Shown here: one piece after another, positions 57,101 through 64,000 of the stretch | Layout: each line of letters opens with the position of its first letter | Numbering within the stretch: the first letter of the stretch is position 1 | Notes under the pieces: model-generated | What the model was told of the DNA's origin: nothing | What the model saw: the letters and a program-made list of their open reading frames with translations, nothing else | The model's database searches: none | Translations under genes and position numbers: made by a program | Source: Ochromonas danica | Taxonomy: Eukaryota; Sar; Chrysophyceae; Chromulinales; Chromulinaceae | Assembly (NCBI GenBank): GCA_015146655.1 | Contig: VKHL01000147.1 | Coordinates: forward strand, 1 to 64,000 | DNA length: 64,000 bases | Direction: 5' to 3'

Positions 57101-60100
57101 TTTCATACAGCTTTTCTTGGGTTGCCGATGCTGTCCAATGACTTCATTAAAAGCATAGCAGACCGTGTGCTGACATTTTCTATCAGAGAAGGCGAGTCGT
57201 TATCACTGGGGCAAAAGCTTCTCCTCTTTGACGTAGACGCGCAGCCATTTGAAGTCATTCGTGTGACTTTTCGACTTCCGATCACAGCGGGGAACATTTA
57301 CTTGCCTGATGAAGCATCTTTTGAGGGAAAAGCTAGGATGCAAAGTTATGTGGAAGAAGTGGACGCTGTCTTTTCTCTTGAAGCTAGTTACATGGATATA
57401 TCTACGATTTTGCTCCAAGTGGTCTACTCCCCTCCCGAGCACCTCACTGGCCAGATAGCTTTCACCGTCACCGTTGAGGACTCACAAGCAACTTTTAACT
57501 CGACCTCTTACGATGTCAATGTTTTCATCAAAGCTTTCAACCACAAGCCTATCATTGAAGTATCTCCCAACGAAACACACGGGTTGGAAGACAGTGTGAT
57601 TGACTTGCAGTCGATCCATGTGATGGATGTGGACGAAAGTGATCGCTTCCACGATGCTTATGAAGTGGATGTTTTCGCTGCTTATCGCAATCATTTGGAA
57701 GTGGTCAATATCTCTGTGACAGGATTGACAATACCTAATATTCAGTTAGTCACTGTTCTTGAAAACAAGAGAAATGATCTGGAGGCTATGTCCAAGAGTA
57801 CGAATCTCACTTATCAATTGTCTCTTGACTTGTCTCCATTTGGCTATGGAATTGTTGTCACTAAGCCTATCTTCCTCAGTGCGATCGGGAGTATGGACGC
57901 GGAGATTGCTGATAGTGTTTATCCAGGACATCGAACTGGACAATCAATACAATTCAAATTGCAGTCTATTCCTGCCATTAACCTGCTCAACATATCGGTG
58001 CAGGTGGAGTTGGTGTCGTCGCTCAACAATACGTACCGCAACACCTTCTTTTTGAACTACAAACGTCGGGTAAATAGTTTTCCATCTTATCGGATCTATT
58101 TCCATAATGCGCCTGCGGGTTTCCCTGTCTTAACAGTTCATAACCTCTCCAATGCTTGGGTTGCAAGTAAGCTCAGTCTATCCATCCAACAGACCCACCC
58201 AGGTCTGCAACTTGGAGGCAGCTTCCAAATAAACGTGAATAATGAGACAACAATACCTCTTCCTTACAACTCTTCAGAGGCAGATATGGTAGCAGCACTG
58301 GAGCAGCTGAATAGTGTACGAGCAGTGGGAGTTTCTAGGTCAGCACTGAACGAATTTATCAACTTGAACGATAGCTATCCTGGCCTATTATACGACTATG
58401 GTACCAAGCAACACAACTTGTCTAGCGATATCACTGGCTATAACATCATTGAGTACGATGTGGAGGGGAATGTTCTTCCTGGCGTTTATCGAGGATATCT
58501 TTGGTCCATCACTTTTTACGCATTCCAACATTCTATGCACAAGACCTTGCGCAATTATGTCTCACTTAATTCATCAGCCTTACTCGGTATTTATACCTAT
58601 ATTACTCCTCAGAAAACGGTTGAGTATGTTCCGAGAACAGAAGTCATCGTTTCTCAAAAAGCGATTGGCAAGGCAGAAGTCTACGAGTTGAAAGAGACCA
58701 CTTACTTCGTTCCAGAGGTGATTGATGTATTTTACAATTATCAGAGCGATGCCTTACACCCCTGGTATGATGACTTCTTCTTCATTAATGTTTACGACCC
58801 TCACTCAAAATTGTCCGCAACGGTGGGACCGATTTTTGCCACCACAGTGGCGATGATCAAAGATGAAGTTGTGACGGATGATAGTCTCATCCTTAATTCC
58901 ACTTCTCGACACAATGGTGGTTGGAAAGGAGAAAGCATGCAGTCCATGTTCCGTGCATTGCCTTTCTTTGGCCTCTACGCGGAGGATGTGGTGGTTACGC
59001 AGACATTGATGCAATCCTCTGCAAATATCTTCGCCAAATGGAGAATTACATTCGTGCAGAGTGATTATAGACCTTTCCAGTATAGTTTCGATCTCGAGAA
59101 CGTCCGATCGCGCCACGCTACTTGCGATCTCTCAGTGGTTCAGTCTTCCAACACCTTTGGTGGGAGCTTTGTCCTAACCTATGGTGGCTTCAAGACTGAC
59201 GATCTCCCCTATGACATCTCTGCAGAGCAGCTGAAAGAGAGCTTGGAGCAGCTTCCATCTGTTGTCTACTCAACTCTAAATCTGGGAGAAGTCAAAGTTG
59301 GCAAAAATGGTCCAGATCTTACTGGCGCCTATACTTATTATATTGCTTTTCTGCAATGTGTTGACTCGCGTTATTTAAACAACGCACTTAATCTGGAGAT
59401 GGTGTTCAATCATCCGCAGGAGCTTACTGGTTATGGATCTCGAATATCGATGCAAAAGCTTTCCTCATTCCCCAATGACCGAGACCTGCGTGTTGTGGAT
59501 CAATCAGGATTGGGAAGCTTTGTGGAGCCGAGTGGTGGTCAACCTTTGTCCTCAAAATCTATAGAAGGTCTACTTCAATCGTTCTCCGTAACTTCCTGGC
59601 AGCAAATATTGATCTTCCGAGGAAACTTATTGAATGTACAGAAAGCACTCTCCACATTGCAATTCCGCCCAACCACAAATTATTATGGAAGGGTTGATGT
59701 AGTTGTGAGTATTCGAGATCGCGCCGACCATTGGCAACTTTCTCTGGAAGATCGGAAGCTTGTTTCTGTTTTCGTTGAGCCTGTGAATGATCTTCCTGTG
59801 ATCACATTCGCCAAATATCCGATTTCGTTTGATATTACCAACCAAACTGTGAACACTTCTGATGCCTCTGACATCTTTCATGTCGTGGATGAAAGGATGA
59901 ATCTTGGTATTATCAATGAGACCATCCATTTAAAGGTGTTTGAAGGAGCTCATAGCCCACTGGGAGGAGAGGCATTCCTTCTCTTTGAAAGCTCCAGTGG
60001 AATTCGCTTGTACACTAGCCTTGATAACATGGAGCTTATTTCTAGCCTGGGAGATGCTCACATGTATGACTACCTCTTTGTGGGAAGGCAGTCATTTGTC

Positions 60101-63100
60101 GAACCGCATCGAACAGTGCGTTGGCGCGGCTTGGAAGTCGATGACGTTGACAGTTCCACTCTGCAGTTGACTGTTTCTGTCATCCACGGTTTGCTCAGTT
60201 TAGATCACGATCTGCAACCCTATGGAGAAACACTGTACGTCAACATGCAAGGAGACGTAGCGGTGTCAACAAGACAAAATGTCGGCAATGTTGGAAAGAC
60301 GCTGGATATTGGAGGATCCATCTGGGATGTAAACATGGCGCTCCAGACCCTCAGCTATATGTCTCCCATTCAAATGACTGGTTACGATATCTTGACTGTT
60401 CATGTCGTTGACCATGAAAGCAATGTCACGTCAGTGCTAGCGACGGTTCTATTGGAAGTTGTTCCAGTGAATGACGCTCCTGTCATTTACCTATTTAACA
60501 CCTCCGAGGCATTCTTCTTCGAGGATGAAAACACGTATTGGCCCGCTGGAGTGCTTAATATGACGGAAGATATTCCTGTTAGAATGGGCGACTTCTTCAC
60601 CATCTATGATCCAGATTTTAACTTATCCCTTCAAATGGGAGGAATCCCTTCCCGAATGGGTGTTGACAGCTTATACTCCAACAACGCGACTGCTTTCCAA
60701 CACAGTGGCAATAACTATTTCTTCGTCCGCTTACGTGTTGATCATGGTGTTCTGACTGGTGATTTCTCGGGAGACATTCACTTCCTAGACGAAAAGGAAT
60801 CTGATGTCCTTGCTACGTCTGGTCTACTTCCTTCAGCTGTTGCATACATTAATTACTATCAAGCAAAGCGACTCTCTCGCGGCAAGTGGTACAATCTGTA
60901 CGGGGATTATTATAATATTATTGCGAGTCTTTCGAGCATTTTATATACTCCAGACAAAGATTATAATGGATTGGACGTGTTTGAGATATACGCCAACGAT
61001 TTGGGGCACATCGGCTTGGGGAGCGCGAAGACTGTAGCCAATAAGATTATTCTCAATATTGCACCCGTTCCCGACAAGCCGCTAATCATTCTCCCTGTCC
61101 CTGATGAGAGCATGTTGCTTTATTTGTATGAGGACACCATGGGTGTAATCGGTTCTGAGAGTTATCTTCTCAGTCGAGAGCGCTTCTTGAATACCTCCTC
61201 CAGAGACAACAGCAGGGCTAATGACGGCTCAGAGGTCTCCATTGCAAGCATAGAAAGCATTTATTCGTCTCCTGCAATATTCAGTTTGACCAATAAGAGT
61301 ATCTATCTGGTGGATCATGATGAATTAGTTACGCTTGCAAGTCATCGCATTCTTATTCGAGCTAATGTGGTGCCACGCAACCTCACCTACAGTTCCCCCA
61401 CCCCCATTGACATCTATACTTTCACATACGCTGCTAGTGGCATGGATAGTCAGTACCCATTTTCTGACGTCTACACATTGACGTTGTCTGTACAGTACGG
61501 TCAGCTAACTGTTGACCGCGCCTCCGCTGCGTTGACCTGGCTGAATGGATCAGATGCCACAGCACTGAGCAGCTTCACAGTGCAGGGTGGCTTACGAGAG
61601 CTCAATGTATTATTGCGATCCCTGTACTACAAGCCAAATGCGAACTGGAATAGTAATCTCAACGCGGAGCCGCCCCTTAGAATACGAGAGGTTCTCGATA
61701 CGCTGAGTATTCAAGTAACCGATCAAGCAGGCTTAAGTGATGAACAGCAAATGTTCATCTATGTCTTGCCAATCAATGATGCGCCACATATCACCTTCAA
61801 GGAGAAAGGAGAGGAGAATGTGAGTGCTCTGTTCTGCGAAGAGAGCAGTCCCTGCCTAGTCACTGGGTTAGATTTGACAGATGTTGACGCTATAGAGACA
61901 GCGTACAGCTTGATCACCTTGACGCTTTATTGCGCGCACGGGGACCTTTACATCAATCCTAGCATCAATACGGCACTCTATTCGTTCGTAGACAACACCA
62001 TCCCAGGTCAGAATCGCCTGATTAACGGTACAAACGATCTTTCAGCTCTACAAGTGAGTGTTCCAGTCCATGCAGTGACCACAGTCTTGGAAGGTCTTGT
62101 ATACAGTCCATTTAGAGACTACTTTGGACAGGATTACCTTTTCATGGAGTTGAGCGATAATGGTAATACAGGGTTGTGCGAATCAGCTATTCAGAACATG
62201 CTCATCTCTGGCAATCTTTACGGCGTTAAACCCTCCACAGCGAACAATAACTTGTTCCTGATTCAACCACACAATTGCCCATTGACAGCTAATTTGAACA
62301 TATCAATCGCTGTTCAAGCCCTACCGGATTTCGTAGAGATCGTATATCCGCCAGAAGTGACAACGCTTGAAGATACGAGGAAGAGAGTGGACAATGTTTC
62401 TTTCATTCACCATGCTCATCTTTCTACCCCTGAGGCTCATCGGCAGATGGCTGCAGTTGATACGCAAGAAGTGTTCTCTCTGCTTCTTCGGGCTGATCTT
62501 GCTAATAGTCTTTGTTTGGGTTATTTGCCTTCAGCAGTAGTTTCTCTTGGCGGTGATCCACTTTGCCCCAACAGCACAGAAGTCATTTCAATTGTTGGCA
62601 CAATTGCTGACCTCAACCTTGCCATGGAGCACTTATACTTTGTTCCTACACTGAACGAGAATGTTCTTGGCAGTGGTCTTGCAACTATCTCACTAGCTAT
62701 TACGAATGTCGTCAATAGCACTGCCAACAATACCAATGCAGCCCCACAAGTCAATTCAAGTGCGACGATAGCTGTTAATATTCAAGCCGTCAATGATGCC
62801 CCGCTCGTTCTATTTAGTGGTAACTCTTCGAATGATTCGATTTTGGTATTAGAGGACCACAGCCTTGATTTGACGAACGTCTATCTTCTTGATGTGGATG
62901 AGTCTGATTATAAATATCATCGATACATGCTGCGCCTTCGAGCTCACAATGGAGTATTCCTTTCTCGAGACTTGTACACTAATATCCAACTCGCTCTGTA
63001 TCGCGACGCCAATGGATTGGATGGACAAGCGAATGCCAGCTTTTATGAACTGCGTGGAGACCTCTCGTTCTTGAACGATACGTTGCATAACCTGTTTTAC

Positions 63101-64000
63101 CAGCCCAAACCTAACTATCATGGGAACGATTCAATAGCTCTTGAAGTTTGTGAGCAAACACTTCAGATTGACCAGCTCACCTATTCCACACCTCTTTTCG
63201 CCGACCTTTGCACCCGCCTTGAATTTGCAGTGGAAGTGGTCAGTGTCAATGACGCCCCAGTACTTCATTATCCTGGCTTGCCTGTCCTTTTGTTCGGTGA
63301 TGAGGCCTACAGTTTTGATGGTAGCTTGTTTGTAGAAGATGTGGACGATCCTAAGACTATGTTGTTTATGCGCTTGCAAGTGGACCAAGGTCTGCTAACA
63401 TTCTCTTTCCTTGGCAGTCAGCTACAGATTATTGAGGGAACTGGAGAAAACGATGCACTTGTATCACTCTTGGGACCTCAAGATCAGTTGAACGAAGCAC
63501 TACGCTCATTGGTTTATTTTCCATCTGCCTCATGGGACAGCACCAAGAATGGCAAACCATCTGTCATTTCATGTTGGGTAGCGGACGAAGCACATCTGGC
63601 GGCCAATACAACAACGGCCAATACTACCATGCCTCTCGGACGACAAGCTGTTCAACTGGATTCGGATTCATTGAGTGACCAACTGAATGTAGTATTGGTT
63701 GTGTTGCCAGGGGCAAACCATCAGCCTTTGCTGACCTTGCCAGGCGCTATGTATCGCACTGTTCCTTGTGACAGTGTATTGGGCCAAATGGGCGATGTTC
63801 GTGAACTTCAACCAGCTCCTCGCTTCTTGCAGTGCGATCGTATTATTTCAGTGGATGTCTTTGACGTTCTGGAAGATATTCCCACTGCTATCCCTAACGT
63901 TTCTATTGTCGATGTCGATGAGACCGATCGACTTTTCCAGCACCAACACTATCAAGTCAACCTCACTGCTCTGTATGGTTCTCTGCAATTGACTCACCAG
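42104..64000 (+). CDS. Giant secreted or surface protein with tandem cadherin-like (VNDxP) repeats, partial at window end
   Basis: One frame stays open from ATG 42104 to the last base: 7,299 codons and no stop, so the end lies outside. I checked the frame at about nine points; an intron of a multiple of three without stops cannot be excluded but none is apparent. A signal peptide (MTEPALLFLALLLLLLCYCA) opens it. Repeats of roughly 120-180 residues end in VNDPP, VNDAP or similar, at about 43859, 44246, 46259, 46991, 55655, 56999, 59783, 60467, 61772, 62789 and 63245. They carry DxD, DVDD or DVDE calcium-type motifs and a L-x-Y-x-P-x(2,4)-Y-x-G strand, as in cadherin-like and CSPG repeats. A second module type (GGSF-LTY, then SAEQLKESLEQLPSV) occurs near 50400, 58200 and 59150. 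N-glycosylation sites are frequent. Role in adhesion or cell covering is inferred. Confidence 0.88.
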   Translation, partial: MTEPALLFLALLLLLCYCALSSEALIQIYAPSEISCEKDQAVDIEGIRLSLDGDNPVATIDLSVESGMLFIMRKSHLVFVDGDPLSGSAHFIIQGSAASLENSVRHLRYWASAEGEDVLRLSVLPANQSLLPNGSNNNSVSILIKVAPDPPAPRLEIGSMGGGAVLDCPSQSNLSLPLSLTASTSSSQANNETYTLLMTAQYGDLDLGGLSCSSNIPVGSQCASCLKEWNCTATLGQLESAITALYYSSPSSVFNGKVIDPLSFSLLSQTSLQSSQVLLVRVTTQEKVPTLSIPALISLRQASLLHLHDYLALLTEGSPRLTVTALLSVNTGCLLRLPYSQQLKAWKSYLHHSDLSFDEIFDSFHLTPTSNLSLATSVDQLLNVLSTIYYLPVSRSFVGGDQLSVVIQSSSSSSSNVSSSSSSSSSSSSSSSSSTVTAKIFVQHVYAPPRIFVDQDFIIVNEDESVSMAGKWRIEHHLAPGYILRLSLSCNQAVMSANASLESYSLKVLTVNGSSAAFQQATVLGSRNAVNALLNDLVYQPSPQVNFRNANLSWISLAVVEVDPKVGNAMVGEVVEKQVNVYVIPVNDPPTIQMNLTYSTFEDLPLSLSNISVFDADDEPDGYIVQLSVAFGSLTVQSPNLRQRLQTTKTDSGQLIFTFESNYIADINSMLSQLVFLPKANWAGHDFLYISISSSRSADEGNVSSADSTIYVLPVNDVPEISGPSYLVLNEDEQYDLTSLKVWDADQLYSPSHSHLYTVSLHVNNGRLTLGRTEDIRLEYQSERAILFKGTMHGLSTALEHILYRPWPNYFGLDELFITVSDNGFDGMNPAEATLANALKGVISRASLKAEKNITIYIKPQLDPIYVVAPEEMVQVSSYSPMNLSMLAITDEENNRLVVTVYSQNGTLSIMESAEKGAVKAVTSDNTGHSLLLFGYASAINSFWSYVYYQSSSCQDATDLLVVSVALARNESMVVALGELEISVVGQAKPATFALDSTVYQIPQNMSFELPMEAVALEIDPGITSLYCKIQFTVLLPDNESVLREEQSNILCGSLFSAILNFTFYSPETDARVNNNFVLISEIQLVLPLRANGRETQTLQQSFSLQVVPIDEPVHFVFQAASLGLEMIQAFGEDSRHYSFIMKENQSIALSALSIVGDAKAFVFNLTCLAGHVRLSSSLGAVYIMQFEERALLVRGDLRNLNLFLPSIVYEPPSIRIQDYDVITFSVVSATDSQNYDYMELLISVQPVNSPPTISCSVINNTLLEGGALCDPLSRVITISSQAQENIQPFLFEFDDPDSDYLSLQLQASDGYIMDLQASSQMLPTASLTINSTINDLNAIMKALYYQAPQYNNELPLVKIVEISLVVRDFYGGEQSATIQVNVLPVNAPPKITLSSPPSVLNSNEKMNFSFVEVSDVDSGTLTFSLHLLDASCGRLSAPLFSGAALLSKEDDTISMRGSAKKLDLYLSLTSFSPNVSSSCNIITVEMSLNDGYSYVNATVDIELNHVPLLGIIEYNPQAYFIDEDSQQLIPLDDLFAIVNYSDSFRLQVEIRTDRACLQSMKIVQDLISDDVTECAHLVELTASQSSVNTLLADWAVAVSENFHGIVTCTLSIVAPDYQNAVQRIVVSSVNDPPSVSLDTSNGGNCVMGSACRLAINVSDVDASDVLCAANPTTYRVFDVNISTDVPSSSFTTIDDAMGCLVDNPTQQTIFMRCPIELINFAQLLVDIWFPRAFYGPFNVSVVVSDNGHCQSNRLPGALRVETATTNRTLFVAPSLQPPSLTLDETHILCMEDSTSCFLPPINIEDVNVFSAAQSLSVSVRVTQGSLALDTDPSSLANNGDIEVTGLNTSSVTIVAVNISQLQAFFRKQLRFQPLPYYNGVWPQSGLRERSVAGLTSNFLAAAFISYSDGLTISNEVVLRISISWINNPPVINAPEEINITDDSFQYLLANVTISDPDMMFKPFFAYHPSQFVLSLAASNGGRMWLSIEGMVRSGLPYNESLLSPSAELVIIGDLPVLQRALAFIIFDGSMVNEVSSTLRLVLEDNGQFGSNATSNNLAATSEITFNMISYDSLGYRLTANIAKADANSSVTALPAGSFSLNETALNLLPPSAILQAVITSEKGTVRSIGEQSDLSRAFQITLPGALERKDRATIQRLIVDVPWKYSIQLIDIFFNLSTLPSIIEAEVNVGAYGVNETVAWSWTSNGGDFSQSDFLLEAAKTLQAVLLQLSTVGKGVKVIPIFPASGESNESNQLLGSLKVIFEGNAFTVPPLVIYSEQTMPWFNVTVVQMGSRAAPVQSITIGNYSNSAQGDFYISFNNLPVSPNEGEEALTMTISSGRMNIHSSSSDVHRTLVPLQDYIGFVDVVSQTNLSAGIKIFQLTFLTYPGDLSPIAVITANNSQEKFINYGNYCSNCTSLQPSSLTLTVTEQAKGTKKPHGTFQLTYSTSPREIASLSSTFRSGKSITQRSIDVPVLCDNALLKWSVDYLLNSTEQNAVSVKKIGSTDEGGSSWLIYISYDTLNPPILLPLLRDPQSMGVFISHQVLSDGKATISGSFSFRIQVPFTQRSIQTPPVYANSSSKYIQSILQEAVQSVYDLTYYSIAVEVRELPSSNADKSFQVFFTWTLGEGHQPWDSRVVFRTDRQLPEVSLIDSMAGLDGPVALVEVPSDAVQDIQQLALFVTIPQVPTVEEIQTLYCGITNSSTNYSFKFSFRGVFTGDLHPASYVLPSYLPSCEDVLQGLPCAGDGLTLFERLSSLFVIPQGSLKIQSNSTTGQLCPLKAQRGAVFATSITFQTSSSVSIFSSSSLGDVPLLSLTTPNNLAKGEPYLYMEESKKGGAPYVAEVQRMELFFNGDLSGAFILVYEDQFVTLSANCSEDALSAALQTLTGLRDFWVNTQLIADSGGRFQNHVIYDIRFPSSYGFASLLMILNDCSNATFQTATNASFSGADTNSGTSCLMPHVDHLFVMSRLVPGYAPLSGYLTLSSKNTSIDLPVRLLDDTPKLSSVIKELTGVSHLQVRKESYAGNFSVVYIIDFLQKQPIPKISLQQNHVIPNFPMCSFDDSHGNYEYISAGILQQTAGNSCRFPFYFANKPYSRCIFRVLDENRFPSNQGSGMCPRADSPQSWGICKPCLPDGISSAMYSFSFSMTALKNEVRYLGNVDQLQAVFDSIIYLAGTNNEAVGNSYRDNLQVVVIPINAARLPQRFDFYPLASIELNVESDVKSSPAVISRGSDKAYQVFEDHALSLSDLSIQGSRSALIIVNISVYAGELNVNYDPSRLTDATIAVSMNRKSVSIIGYAQVINTILNTLWYKPAAQFNSAKGVAQSDRLCRQKIQLFAGVSANSSLGIVGSYRIGYGGQFSAPITIYAQANDVLQAMGQMTGVNKDSLQVLVDTSYNNLQLTVTVTISIDMGANWVVPYGKPIMMEDSYYLYGRDIEPFTVDASSVNVSYVNYLVTILQSPKLTPNSLNVTVSNFQNSTLSAACSFPMYVMPTFDFPRLQVANWTVPYSIDKLEDAAFLIPAMRLISVDELDMDRFSNYSLAFHTPYASIYPLFSSDEVQVVYFCAGQQWSTPSEAFCQDQVYSKANKVVLYGSLTAINKTINSGATYATNEDIYGGLFIKVVLCNLASFQCADDIVVAVTADNVLDDVVIQGSTSLVIPVPPGSQIPLVLVVSDPDLSARIYWSQGGNDIDQGLYGAYVTLNTQQGQLLLPRLDDLGDNHFGILGYSAPLQTVRIEGSLRQINSFLSNLQYIGRGQNDTITVTYQSSYGQAKKHVYVQAAGNSDIIGLINLYRDAVYLKEDDVCFLTDTILVSSNVPIVKHDVIFDVILTVDSGNLYLSPQLYSGIPDQVEVQHTGKLLRIVSSKLGLLNFLLNQTVYIPSQDFFGGAKLSCILSTTHRDHERHRNYFATKTAFVMLIIEAVDDPPLISIDTQNSIFFNQSIIKGPIAMDFFQVDDVDDFLPLRVQLTASSGTFAMDLRRLSQHNISSSLFKLKATQSKANENGNSNSFSFYVDREFISKALQYVLYIPPNIYSGQVNIQLSVTSQQLKQEYTPLTMNGYTLEYVDGPSATDSVNLYVQTFVLYSLSCVDHLTSLEDESFSLAQVCRFNSTKQLYDPRLRDLTLVDVVIFASDDGNVQLNHTSWTSSTAAVEGMEIVSVNGEDVEKGSDLFNTPVSSMEIKVNITNVNDLLNSLIYIPKENFYGGSTLSIATSYSNRLLSSSLRTSASNVKISVLAVNNLPLISDSFPYNSTNSVNGTILLTSKQILPLSFLSIADIDLEDGYIDVVIYSKYGQVFLTSSQSISPSLFEELVVVDDGRYSGRVLASGSDVALSRLLASGIVAYQATLSMDFVTDNITIQAWDNGYTGLSANENVTSASYYLPVYVTREVLPVQLLFGQSTVIGREDEAIKLFADTVIDAGSHKHNETIVIYIAQDMGEVVFSPLVETLQDISFNEDSQFVIQGSIHLLQRTLSDVTFVPKSDLHGFVDVNITLQYSNQSSSALITENYVRRLYLHPVNDPPQVVLRPESISLFASDSFRFNQEVVLTIDDVDSQRYDNALYDELANYIIINMRAPCGSLRLRMDTEYALLKTRAKQLGERFSVHTNGSVYFGESSCIVGGLQREKMAESSPTSKVVAGFHEVTVYSSYQLLSSVLSAIEYVAPSDYAGQTSVHIVVVDGEHEVKQDLLVTIKPKVNPPRLLLRSSVEITELGVVQGSQLIISFISSSDDNGQHIYEATFSLETHLVDPLSSYSAILNLPEYYLAYSVDELLAGSRLVLRGGRDQLREVIQYISISTAPFYYGLLSLYVNTTDLTNQMTSYTSCDIVVSPVNHPPYVVSTPIGLLEDTPQPLSLVVEDDDVSFLTHSQSIVCNQQLLPSCILNLTLLTDPTQLTLMQGDSQNVSSRLEITGLPSDISSALTSFSWLGALDFSGNTSCHYELSDGGNIVDSSSSKVEGDIRLTISQVNDPPVFYFIANQTLFRSFPPALLNTYIFNLTHPFHTAFLGLPMLSNDFIKSIADRVLTFSIREGESLSLGQKLLLFDVDAQPFEVIRVTFRLPITAGNIYLPDEASFEGKARMQSYVEEVDAVFSLEASYMDISTILLQVVYSPPEHLTGQIAFTVTVEDSQATFNSTSYDVNVFIKAFNHKPIIEVSPNETHGLEDSVIDLQSIHVMDVDESDRFHDAYEVDVFAAYRNHLEVVNISVTGLTIPNIQLVTVLENKRNDLEAMSKSTNLTYQLSLDLSPFGYGIVVTKPIFLSAIGSMDAEIADSVYPGHRTGQSIQFKLQSIPAINLLNISVQVELVSSLNNTYRNTFFLNYKRRVNSFPSYRIYFHNAPAGFPVLTVHNLSNAWVASKLSLSIQQTHPGLQLGGSFQINVNNETTIPLPYNSSEADMVAALEQLNSVRAVGVSRSALNEFINLNDSYPGLLYDYGTKQHNLSSDITGYNIIEYDVEGNVLPGVYRGYLWSITFYAFQHSMHKTLRNYVSLNSSALLGIYTYITPQKTVEYVPRTEVIVSQKAIGKAEVYELKETTYFVPEVIDVFYNYQSDALHPWYDDFFFINVYDPHSKLSATVGPIFATTVAMIKDEVVTDDSLILNSTSRHNGGWKGESMQSMFRALPFFGLYAEDVVVTQTLMQSSANIFAKWRITFVQSDYRPFQYSFDLENVRSRHATCDLSVVQSSNTFGGSFVLTYGGFKTDDLPYDISAEQLKESLEQLPSVVYSTLNLGEVKVGKNGPDLTGAYTYYIAFLQCVDSRYLNNALNLEMVFNHPQELTGYGSRISMQKLSSFPNDRDLRVVDQSGLGSFVEPSGGQPLSSKSIEGLLQSFSVTSWQQILIFRGNLLNVQKALSTLQFRPTTNYYGRVDVVVSIRDRADHWQLSLEDRKLVSVFVEPVNDLPVITFAKYPISFDITNQTVNTSDASDIFHVVDERMNLGIINETIHLKVFEGAHSPLGGEAFLLFESSSGIRLYTSLDNMELISSLGDAHMYDYLFVGRQSFVEPHRTVRWRGLEVDDVDSSTLQLTVSVIHGLLSLDHDLQPYGETLYVNMQGDVAVSTRQNVGNVGKTLDIGGSIWDVNMALQTLSYMSPIQMTGYDILTVHVVDHESNVTSVLATVLLEVVPVNDAPVIYLFNTSEAFFFEDENTYWPAGVLNMTEDIPVRMGDFFTIYDPDFNLSLQMGGIPSRMGVDSLYSNNATAFQHSGNNYFFVRLRVDHGVLTGDFSGDIHFLDEKESDVLATSGLLPSAVAYINYYQAKRLSRGKWYNLYGDYYNIIASLSSILYTPDKDYNGLDVFEIYANDLGHIGLGSAKTVANKIILNIAPVPDKPLIILPVPDESMLLYLYEDTMGVIGSESYLLSRERFLNTSSRDNSRANDGSEVSIASIESIYSSPAIFSLTNKSIYLVDHDELVTLASHRILIRANVVPRNLTYSSPTPIDIYTFTYAASGMDSQYPFSDVYTLTLSVQYGQLTVDRASAALTWLNGSDATALSSFTVQGGLRELNVLLRSLYYKPNANWNSNLNAEPPLRIREVLDTLSIQVTDQAGLSDEQQMFIYVLPINDAPHITFKEKGEENVSALFCEESSPCLVTGLDLTDVDAIETAYSLITLTLYCAHGDLYINPSINTALYSFVDNTIPGQNRLINGTNDLSALQVSVPVHAVTTVLEGLVYSPFRDYFGQDYLFMELSDNGNTGLCESAIQNMLISGNLYGVKPSTANNNLFLIQPHNCPLTANLNISIAVQALPDFVEIVYPPEVTTLEDTRKRVDNVSFIHHAHLSTPEAHRQMAAVDTQEVFSLLLRADLANSLCLGYLPSAVVSLGGDPLCPNSTEVISIVGTIADLNLAMEHLYFVPTLNENVLGSGLATISLAITNVVNSTANNTNAAPQVNSSATIAVNIQAVNDAPLVLFSGNSSNDSILVLEDHSLDLTNVYLLDVDESDYKYHRYMLRLRAHNGVFLSRDLYTNIQLALYRDANGLDGQANASFYELRGDLSFLNDTLHNLFYQPKPNYHGNDSIALEVCEQTLQIDQLTYSTPLFADLCTRLEFAVEVVSVNDAPVLHYPGLPVLLFGDEAYSFDGSLFVEDVDDPKTMLFMRLQVDQGLLTFSFLGSQLQIIEGTGENDALVSLLGPQDQLNEALRSLVYFPSASWDSTKNGKPSVISCWVADEAHLAANTTTANTTMPLGRQAVQLDSDSLSDQLNVVLVVLPGANHQPLLTLPGAMYRTVPCDSVLGQMGDVRELQPAPRFLQCDRIISVDVFDVLEDIPTAIPNVSIVDVDETDRLFQHQHYQVNLTALYGSLQLTHQ
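43328..43405 (+). repeat. Poly-serine tract in the giant protein
   Basis: Seven Ser codons, then Asn-Val, then seventeen Ser codons. Runs of TCA, TCT and TCG triplets follow one another, the mark of triplet slippage. It sits in a linker between repeat modules and probably varies in length between strains. Confidence 0.9.

Noticed and set aside
1-64000. CRISPR arrays, bacterial insertion sequences and operons
   Set aside because: The window is eukaryotic: spliceosomal introns, telomere repeats and eukaryote-only gene families. No such feature was seen.

Overview
This is a nuclear window from a flagellated eukaryotic alga. Introns are short (about 56-127 nt, GT-AG) and genes are dense. The organism probably carries a red-derived secondary plastid and is most likely an ochrophyte-type stramenopile. 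One protein pairs a signal peptide with an 'A|F' junction (SLAF, the ASAFAP-type plastid entry signal) and a plastid/cyanobacterial DUF3119 domain. An aldo-keto reductase also has a signal-peptide leader followed by a basic, hydroxylated stretch. Outer-dynein-arm docking, kinesin-13, dynactin and CEP95-like genes point to a flagellum. The telomere repeat is TTAGGG. The lineage is an inference; a haptophyte or cryptophyte is not excluded.

Bases 1-4091 are a chromosome-end structure. An apparently whole Penelope-like element (PLE) has a gag-like ORF1 with an RS-rich tail and an RT ORF without a GIY-YIG nuclease. Its structured 3' UTR holds a telomerase-template-like tract. A minimal type I hammerhead ribozyme follows, then the first ~126 nt of the next head-to-tail unit. 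This joins about 13 CCCTAA repeats through shared CCTAACC bases. Sense PLE followed by CCCTAA is the orientation expected if a telomeric 3' end primed reverse transcription, so the chromosome end lies to the left.

Host genes begin under 100 bp from the telomeric tract: VPS54 (+), a plastid-targeted DUF3119 protein (-), a zinc-finger-like protein (+), a two-RRM protein (+), a PH-C2-GRAM-myotubularin-FYVE phosphatase (+), SmF (+), eRF3 with a PAM2 motif (-), a Tas-like aldo-keto reductase (+), a large CEP95-like protein (-), ODA docking subunit DC2/ODAD1 (+), a TMEM14-like membrane protein (-), kinesin-13 (+), a TauE/SafE transporter (-), an organellar EF-P (-), an unrecognised five-exon nuclear-type protein (-), a GDP-fucose O-fucosyltransferase-like protein (+) and dynactin p62 (-). 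Several are microtubule or flagellar genes within 15 kb, one pair sharing a 219 bp divergent promoter.

From 42104 to the window end runs one uninterrupted frame of at least 7,299 codons. It encodes a secreted or surface giant with a signal peptide, many cadherin-like 'VNDxP' repeats and a second module type, and it continues past the window.
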